Shown here piece after piece: positions 6,353-10,653 of a stretch of DNA of 10,653 bases (the first letter of the stretch is position 1; every line of letters starts with the position of its first letter). Origin of the DNA: JAWXCM01 sp034408745 (GTDB lineage Bacteria; Acidobacteriota; Terriglobia; Bryobacterales; Bryobacteraceae). Where the stretch lies: positions 1 through 10,653 of the forward strand of contig JAWXCM010000436.1 in assembly GCA_034408745.1 (NCBI GenBank). The letters are read 5' to 3'. The translations under genes and the position numbers were made by a program. The notes under the pieces were generated by a model, which worked only from the letters and a program-made list of their open reading frames with translations, made no database searches and was not told the DNA's origin.

Positions 6353-7915
6353 ATGAAAACAGCTTCCGCAGTTCTGCTCCTGGCCGCTGTGCCCGCTCTG
6401 CTGTTCGGCGCCGGCAAGGTGCGCACCGAATCCGGTGTGGTCGAAACCGGCAAGACGGCGTCGGGCGTGCGCGCGTTCCTTGGAATCCCGTTCGCCGCTC
6501 CACCCACGGGCGATCTCCGCTGGAGAGCGCCCCAGCCCGTAAAGCCATGGAAGGGCGTGCGCAAAGCGAACGAGTTCGGCGCACGCTGCATGCAGCGCCA
6601 GGTCTTCGCCGACATGATTTTCCGCGACCCTGGCCCCAGCGAAGACTGCCTCACCCTCAATGTCTGGACCGCGGCAAAAGACGCCAAAGCGAAGCTTCCC
6701 GTGATGGTCTGGATCTTCGGTGGCGGCTTCCAGGCAGGAGCGGTCTCCGAGCCTCGTCAGGACGGAACCATGCTGGCGCGGAAGGGCGTGGTGGTGGTGA
6801 GCATGAACTACCGCCTCGGCGTGTTCGGCTTCTTCTCGCACCCGGAACTCACCGCCGAATCGGAGCACAAGGCCTCCGGCAATCAGGGGCTGCTGGATCA
6901 GACAGCCGCTTTGCAGTGGGTGAAGCGGAACATCGCGGCTTTCGGTGGCGACCCCGCCAACGTGACCATATTCGGCGAATCCGCCGGCTCTTTCTCGGTT
7001 TCCGCGCAGGTAGCCTCGCCGCTCGCCAAAGGCCTGTTCCACAAAGCGATCGGTGAGAGCGGTGCCGCCATCGGTGGCGGGCTCTCCGCCGGAGCGCTCA
7101 CTGAAAGTGAAGCGGCCGGAAAGAAGTTCGGTGAGTCGCAGAATGCGCCTACGCTCGCAGCCCTGCGTGCGATTCCGGGAACGGAGCTGCTGGAGAAGAC
7201 CGCAAAGGGACCGCGCTTCGGCATCAACATCGACGGGTACTTCCTGCCAGCCTCGGCGAACGAGATCTATCGGCAGGGCAGGCAGTCCCCGGTGCCATTG
7301 CTCGCCGGCTGGAATGCGGACGAAAGTAACGCCCGCGGCATTTTCGGGCAGGGACCACAGACAGCGGCCGCGCTGGCCGACGTCATCCGCAAGCGCTTCC
7401 CCGACCACGCCGAGAAGCTGATTGCCGTCTACAGCGCCACCACTGACGACGAAGCAAAGCGCGCCGCGGCCGATCTGGCAGGCGACCAGTTCATCGCCCT
7501 CGGAACGTGGAGATGGCTGGAAGCTCAGACCGCGCTGCCCAATGCACCCGGCGTCTGGCGCTATCAGTTTGACCAGGCTCCGCCGCCCGAAAAAGCCGGA
7601 GCGGCGTCGCGAGGCGCCTACCACTCGGCTGAAATCGAGTTCGTGTTTGGAGTGCTGGATTCGAAGAAGCTGCCGTGGCGCGAGGAGGACCGCAAGGTGT
7701 CGGCGATGATGGTGGACTACTGGTCGAACTTCGCGAAGAAGGGGGATCCGAACGGCCCCGGTTTGCCGCCGTGGCCTGCTTACAACGGCTCGGCAAAGCG
7801 GCCCGTGATGCACATCAAAGTCACGCCAGAGGTGACGGAAGACGACGGAAGGGCTCGATATGAAGCTCTGCAGGCGGCGTCGGACGCAGCATCGCGTTCC
7901 TCCGCCGCCCGCTAA
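6353..7915 (+). CDS. Secreted type-B carboxylesterase
   Basis: This 520-residue alpha/beta hydrolase of the carboxylesterase/cholinesterase family begins with a signal peptide (MKTASAVLLLAAVPALLFGA, cut about residue 18-20), so it should act outside the cytoplasm. It hydrolyses carboxylic esters; the natural ester is unknown. Visible are AFLGIPFAAPPTGDLRW (41-57), SEDCLTLNVW (96-105), the oxyanion-hole loop FGGGF (122-126; the first residue is usually His), GNQGLLDQTAALQWV (176-190) and the nucleophile elbow FGESAGSFSVS (207-217) with Ser210. The rest of the triad is probably Glu324 in NADESNARG and His424 in AYHSAEIEFVFG. Cys79 and Cys99 match the conserved N-terminal disulfide pair. The ATG at 6353 is preferred to an upstream in-frame start at 6269 because the signal peptide follows it immediately. 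The gene is divergent from ppiD and convergent with the radical SAM gene. Confidence 0.93.
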   Translation: MKTASAVLLLAAVPALLFGAGKVRTESGVVETGKTASGVRAFLGIPFAAPPTGDLRWRAPQPVKPWKGVRKANEFGARCMQRQVFADMIFRDPGPSEDCLTLNVWTAAKDAKAKLPVMVWIFGGGFQAGAVSEPRQDGTMLARKGVVVVSMNYRLGVFGFFSHPELTAESEHKASGNQGLLDQTAALQWVKRNIAAFGGDPANVTIFGESAGSFSVSAQVASPLAKGLFHKAIGESGAAIGGGLSAGALTESEAAGKKFGESQNAPTLAALRAIPGTELLEKTAKGPRFGINIDGYFLPASANEIYRQGRQSPVPLLAGWNADESNARGIFGQGPQTAAALADVIRKRFPDHAEKLIAVYSATTDDEAKRAAADLAGDQFIALGTWRWLEAQTALPNAPGVWRYQFDQAPPPEKAGAASRGAYHSAEIEFVFGVLDSKKLPWREEDRKVSAMMVDYWSNFAKKGDPNGPGLPPWPAYNGSAKRPVMHIKVTPEVTEDDGRARYEALQAASDAASRSSAAR

Positions 7916-7933
7916 GCTTTCGGTTGCCTTAGC
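7911..7933. repeat. Inverted repeat spanning both convergent stop codons
   Basis: GCTAAG (7911-7916) and CTTAGC (7928-7933) form a perfect 6-bp inverted repeat around an 11-base loop. The esterase TAA lies in one arm and the radical SAM TAA, read on the minus strand, in the other. It could be a weak two-way terminator in this 13-bp junction. The stem is short and no T-run follows on either strand, so the symmetry may simply come from two similar gene ends. Confidence 0.3.
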
Positions 7934-9497
7934 CCAAAACTTTGAACGCCGTCTCGCTCGACGCCCGAACAGACGGCGTCATCCCAGTCGGGAACATCAG
8001 TTCCGGCATCGGTGCGGCCTGGAACAGCAAACGGAGAGGCTTTGCGATCATACGGGCCATCTTGCTCGCGCGGTTACGCCGCGCGCTGTCCGTCGCGATG
8101 CCTGTGCTGGCGTACATCTGTCGGTACAGTTTGGAGATGAAAATAAACGCCAGCCGTGACTTCCAGCCCGGAGTGCAACGCGACCGTTTCCAGATGTTGG
8201 TCCAGTTGTAGAACCGGTCCCAGACACCCTGCGTGCGGGCGCGCATTTCCTCCGACGTCATGGACGGATGCGGCATGAACATCTTCGGACGGTCCTCAGC
8301 CGGAATCAGCCAATAGCGCGTCAGCGGAATGCCCTTCACCATCGGAACGTTGTCGCCGAACGACTTCTCCCATTTCTCAAAGTCGACAGTGCCGCAGAAC
8401 GGAGTCAGCATCACGAACTGCGCGAACGTCAAACCAGCCTTTTCGGCCAGATCGCACGTCGCGTCGAACGTTTCCGGCTTGTCTGTCGGCAGGCCGAAGA
8501 TGAAGGACCCAAGCACGTGCACGCCGTGATCGGTAAAGGTCTTCAGCCGCGTCACCAACTCATCGCCGACGCAGTTGAAGTCCTTGAAGACGGCTTTCAG
8601 ACCTTCCGGCGTCACAGCCTCAATACCCACCAGCGCGCCCTTGATGCGAGCCATCCTCATCGCGTCGAGGAACGCCGTATCCTCGGCTGCTTCCATCGTG
8701 ATCTGCGTAAAGAAAATCAGATCTTTCGGAAGATCGGCAAGCCGCTGCATCAACTCAAACCGCTCGGCGCGAATCGACTTCAGCTGCTCCACCTTCGCCG
8801 TGTTGTTCTGGCGCTCAGCGTTCTTGATGTCGGTCAGCGAAACAGGGTAGAAGTTATCGTCGGCCAGCGCGATAAAGCGGAACCCGAGCCGCCGCAGTTC
8901 GACGACTTCCTGGATCACGCCATCCCACGGACGCTGCCGCGGCTTCTGGCCGTCGGTACGCCATACCGAGCAGAACGAGCAGTGCTTGGCGCAGCCACGG
9001 ACCGTCTGCACCGACGCCCACATGTAGCTGTCTTTGGGAAGTAAATCCCAGCGAGCCGCGCGGAACTGATCCGCGTCCACACGTCCGCCGTCGTAGATCC
9101 GCTGTGCTTTGCCCGCGGCGATGTCAAACAACGCGCGGCCCCAGGCGATGTCGCCGTCGCCCTTCACTACGTGATGAGCTCCGCCGAGTTCGAACGATTC
9201 TTCCGGATAGAGCGAAGGGTGTATGCCGCCGAATACAACCGTTGCTCCGCGTTCCCGCGCAGCTCGTCCAGTTGCATAACCACGCAAGGCATTACCGGTA
9301 TGAATGCCGATGCCAACTATATCGCCCGGCCGAATGGCCGCGATGTCCAGCGGCTCCAGCGTCTCGTCCCATATGGACGGGTCGCCAAACTCTTCAGGCG
9401 TCGATGCTGCAAGTACATACAGCCATCGCGGTGTAATAACCGCTGTTCCGAACGCTGTGTCGCTCGGATTGATGAGGTGAATCTGCGGGAAAGTAAT
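7929..9497 (-). CDS. Cobalamin-binding-domain radical SAM protein, probable ATT start
   Basis: Read from an ATT at 9497 the product has 522 residues. Residues 1-140 look like a B12-binding domain: DIVGIGIHTGNALRGYATG (59-77) and ATVVFGGIHPSLYPEE (85-100). The usual DxHxxG cobalamin motif is not evident. The radical SAM core follows with CAKHCSFC (Cys169, Cys173 and Cys176, the CxxxCxxC cluster site), ALADDNFYP, and LVGIEAVTPEGLKAVFKDFN. A tail of about 130 residues after LTPFCGTVDFEKWE I cannot assign. Such enzymes use a 4Fe-4S cluster and S-adenosylmethionine, often with cobalamin, for methylations or rearrangements; the substrate is unknown. The first ATG, GTG or TTG in frame is TTG 9287, but it would discard 70 residues that read as real domain sequence (INPSDTAFGTAVITPRW, GDPSIWDETLEPLD). 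An in-frame TAA at 9515-9513 limits the upstream extent. GGAGG sits six bases before the ATT. Confidence 0.85.
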   Translation of the reverse strand: MTFPQIHLINPSDTAFGTAVITPRWLYVLAASTPEEFGDPSIWDETLEPLDIAAIRPGDIVGIGIHTGNALRGYATGRAARERGATVVFGGIHPSLYPEESFELGGAHHVVKGDGDIAWGRALFDIAAGKAQRIYDGGRVDADQFRAARWDLLPKDSYMWASVQTVRGCAKHCSFCSVWRTDGQKPRQRPWDGVIQEVVELRRLGFRFIALADDNFYPVSLTDIKNAERQNNTAKVEQLKSIRAERFELMQRLADLPKDLIFFTQITMEAAEDTAFLDAMRMARIKGALVGIEAVTPEGLKAVFKDFNCVGDELVTRLKTFTDHGVHVLGSFIFGLPTDKPETFDATCDLAEKAGLTFAQFVMLTPFCGTVDFEKWEKSFGDNVPMVKGIPLTRYWLIPAEDRPKMFMPHPSMTSEEMRARTQGVWDRFYNWTNIWKRSRCTPGWKSRLAFIFISKLYRQMYASTGIATDSARRNRASKMARMIAKPLRLLFQAAPMPELMFPTGMTPSVRASSETAFKVLG

Positions 9498-9636
9498 TGT
9501 CGGCCTCCGGATTTACGGTTTCCAGTGCGGTACCGAGGCAACGAGTTGGCGACGAATGGCTGTACCCGGGGTCGGTTTCCCCAGTCTACCATTTTTCAGA
9601 GTGTCCACCACCCCAATAATCGCCGTACGTTACCTC
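9498..9636 (-). other. Gap between symporter and radical SAM gene
   Basis: The 139 bp hold no credible gene. An ATG at 9592 opens a minus-strand frame, but that frame runs into the radical SAM coding region out of phase, and its product resembles nothing. I find no strong hairpin followed by a T-run, and no convincing promoter hexamers. It is unclear whether the radical SAM gene is read through from the symporter or has its own promoter. Confidence 0.5.
9504..9508 (-). promoter_or_regulatory. Shine-Dalgarno GGAGG before the ATT start
   Basis: GGAGG on the minus strand is separated by six bases (CCGACA) from ATT at 9497, which is ideal spacing. It lies downstream of the in-frame TAA at 9515-9513. 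This is the main reason to place initiation at the ATT and not at TTG 9287. Confidence 0.6.
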
Positions 9637-10653
9637 TTAATCAACTACGGTGCTCCAGCCTCGTCGCGTAAGGTCCATATAGATGGCCACACCCGCGACT
9701 AACCCGGCCGCGATCATCCCAAGCCCGAGAGCCATTTCGCCAAGCAACACTTTGCCGACGCCGAAAAGCACGCCGTAAATCAAAATGCAGCCACAAATCC
9801 AGTCCATCAGATTCGAAAGCCCATCCTGACGCGGCTTTACCTCCGGAGCCAGTGCAGCAATCGGTGCCCAGCCAAACCTTCCCGGTGAGGTCCTGCGGTA
9901 GAAGTTCACCAGTGTTTCATTAGACTCCGGCGAGGTGGCGAACGTTACTGCCAGCCACACCACAGTTGTAATGCCCACCGTGATTAACATGATCATTGCT
10001 TCATCTACAGGCCGTGCACTGTCATAACCGAACCACGATTGCAGTACCACTGAAACGACAAATGCCGAAATCATCGCCGACACCTCGCTCCACGCATTAA
10101 TCCGCCACCAGTACCACCGCAGCAGCAACACCAGACCCGTCCCGGCGCCCGTCATGATCAGCAGTTTCCAGGCCCCGGAGATCGAGTCCATGTAGAACGT
10201 CACAATCGCCGAGACAATCGTGATCAGGATGGTGGCCACCTGCGATGCCCGTACAAAGTGCGACTCGCTGGCATCCGGCTTTATGAAGCGCCGATAGAAA
10301 TCATTAATCAGATAACTGGCGCCCCAGTTGAGCTGCGTCGCAATCGTCGACATATAGGCGGCTGCGAAACCCGCCAGCATCAGTCCCCGCAGGTAAGGAG
10401 GCAGATAGTCGATCATCACCTTCACGTACCCCGATTCCTTGTCCTGCAGATCGGGATACAGAATGATTGAGCACAGGCCCACCAGGATCCACGGCCACGG
10501 CCGGATGGCATAGTGCGCGATGTTGAACCACAGCGTTGCCAGCAGCGAGTGCCGCTCATCTTTCGCGCAGAACATTCGCTGTGCCACATAACCGCCGCCG
10601 CCCGGTTCGGCGCCCGGATACCACGTCGCCCACCACTGCACGGATATGTATAC
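9637..10653 (-). CDS. Sodium:solute symporter (SSS family), 5' part missing
   Basis: The frame is open to the right edge and gives the C-terminal 338 residues. A GTG at 10641 lies inside the gene and is not the start, because typical SSS sequence (VYISVQWWATWYPGAEPGGG) already runs across it. Family motifs are GGGGYVAQRMFCAKDERHS (18-36 of the visible part) and LAGFAAAYMSTIATQLNW (93-110) followed by GASYLINDFYRRF. The Ser and Thr of the MST motif correspond to the Na2 sodium-site region of LeuT-fold symporters such as vSGLT. At least six hydrophobic segments follow one another to the C-terminus. The protein should import an organic solute, often a sugar, with sodium across the inner membrane; the solute cannot be named. 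About 200-270 N-terminal residues are probably beyond the window. The radical SAM gene follows on the same strand. Confidence 0.92.
   Translation of the reverse strand, partial: VYISVQWWATWYPGAEPGGGGYVAQRMFCAKDERHSLLATLWFNIAHYAIRPWPWILVGLCSIILYPDLQDKESGYVKVMIDYLPPYLRGLMLAGFAAAYMSTIATQLNWGASYLINDFYRRFIKPDASESHFVRASQVATILITIVSAIVTFYMDSISGAWKLLIMTGAGTGLVLLLRWYWWRINAWSEVSAMISAFVVSVVLQSWFGYDSARPVDEAMIMLITVGITTVVWLAVTFATSPESNETLVNFYRRTSPGRFGWAPIAALAPEVKPRQDGLSNLMDWICGCILIYGVLFGVGKVLLGEMALGLGMIAAGLVAGVAIYMDLTRRGWSTVVD

Noticed and set aside
6341..7813. 490-codon minus-strand open frame antisense to the esterase
   Set aside because: The opposite strand encodes a complete carboxylesterase with signal peptide and triad. 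The antisense product has no recognisable motif and biased composition.
8268..9044. 258-codon plus-strand open frame opposite the radical SAM gene
   Set aside because: It is antisense to the conserved radical SAM core, and its composition is that of a shadow frame.
9317..9592. 91-codon minus-strand frame from ATG 9592, as a possible leader or frameshifted N-terminus of the radical SAM protein
   Set aside because: It is out of phase with the conserved frame, its product looks random, and no ribosome binding site precedes it. The ATT at 9497 with GGAGG explains the N-terminus better.
10639..10641. GTG at 10641 as the start of the symporter
   Set aside because: The frame stays open to the edge and the sequence around the GTG is typical of the middle of an SSS transporter, so the gene is cut by the window.

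Overview
The window is GC-rich, densely packed bacterial chromosome with eight protein genes, two of them cut by the window edges. No RNA gene, mobile element, CRISPR array or long repeat is visible. The gene types suggest an aerobic or facultative diderm soil bacterium, most likely an acidobacterium of the Bryobacterales/Solibacter kind. They include a secreted PQQ dehydrogenase with a built-in cytochrome c, a secreted type-B carboxylesterase, a Gfo/Idh oxidoreductase, an SSS symporter and a cobalamin-type radical SAM protein. The taxonomic guess rests on remembered protein style, not on a marker gene. A PpiD-type periplasmic chaperone does support a cell with an outer membrane.

Layout. At the left edge, on the minus strand, a quinoprotein dehydrogenase (522-2585) runs into an RluE-type rRNA pseudouridine synthase (1-525, 3' end off the edge) through an ATGA overlap. 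Divergent from it, 48 bp away, is a plus-strand Gfo/Idh/MocA oxidoreductase (2634-3635). Its stop codon overlaps, in TTAA, the stop of a minus-strand pair: a PpiD-like membrane-anchored parvulin (4304-6232) followed 15 bp later by a DedA membrane protein (3632-4288). A 120 bp divergent region (6233-6352) separates this pair from a plus-strand secreted carboxylesterase (6353-7915). That gene converges, 13 bp apart, on a minus-strand B12-binding radical SAM protein (7929 to about 9497). After 139 bp without a gene comes the 3' part of a minus-strand sodium:solute symporter (9637 to the right edge).

How the genes fit together. ppiD-dedA is a plausible envelope-maintenance operon: folding of exported proteins plus a DedA-family transporter thought to act on lipid carriers or proton-dependent membrane homeostasis. 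The quinoprotein, esterase, Gfo/Idh protein and symporter look like parts of carbohydrate or organic-matter use, but nothing in the sequence joins them into one pathway. The window looks mostly ordinary, and I do not see a new multi-gene system. The most useful oddity is the radical SAM gene. Its conserved reading frame extends about 70 codons upstream of the first ATG/GTG/TTG, and the best-placed start is an ATT six bases after a GGAGG. Other points worth a look are the cytochrome c domain inserted inside the propeller, the altered motifs of the Gfo/Idh protein, and a small palindrome next to an extended -10 element before ppiD.
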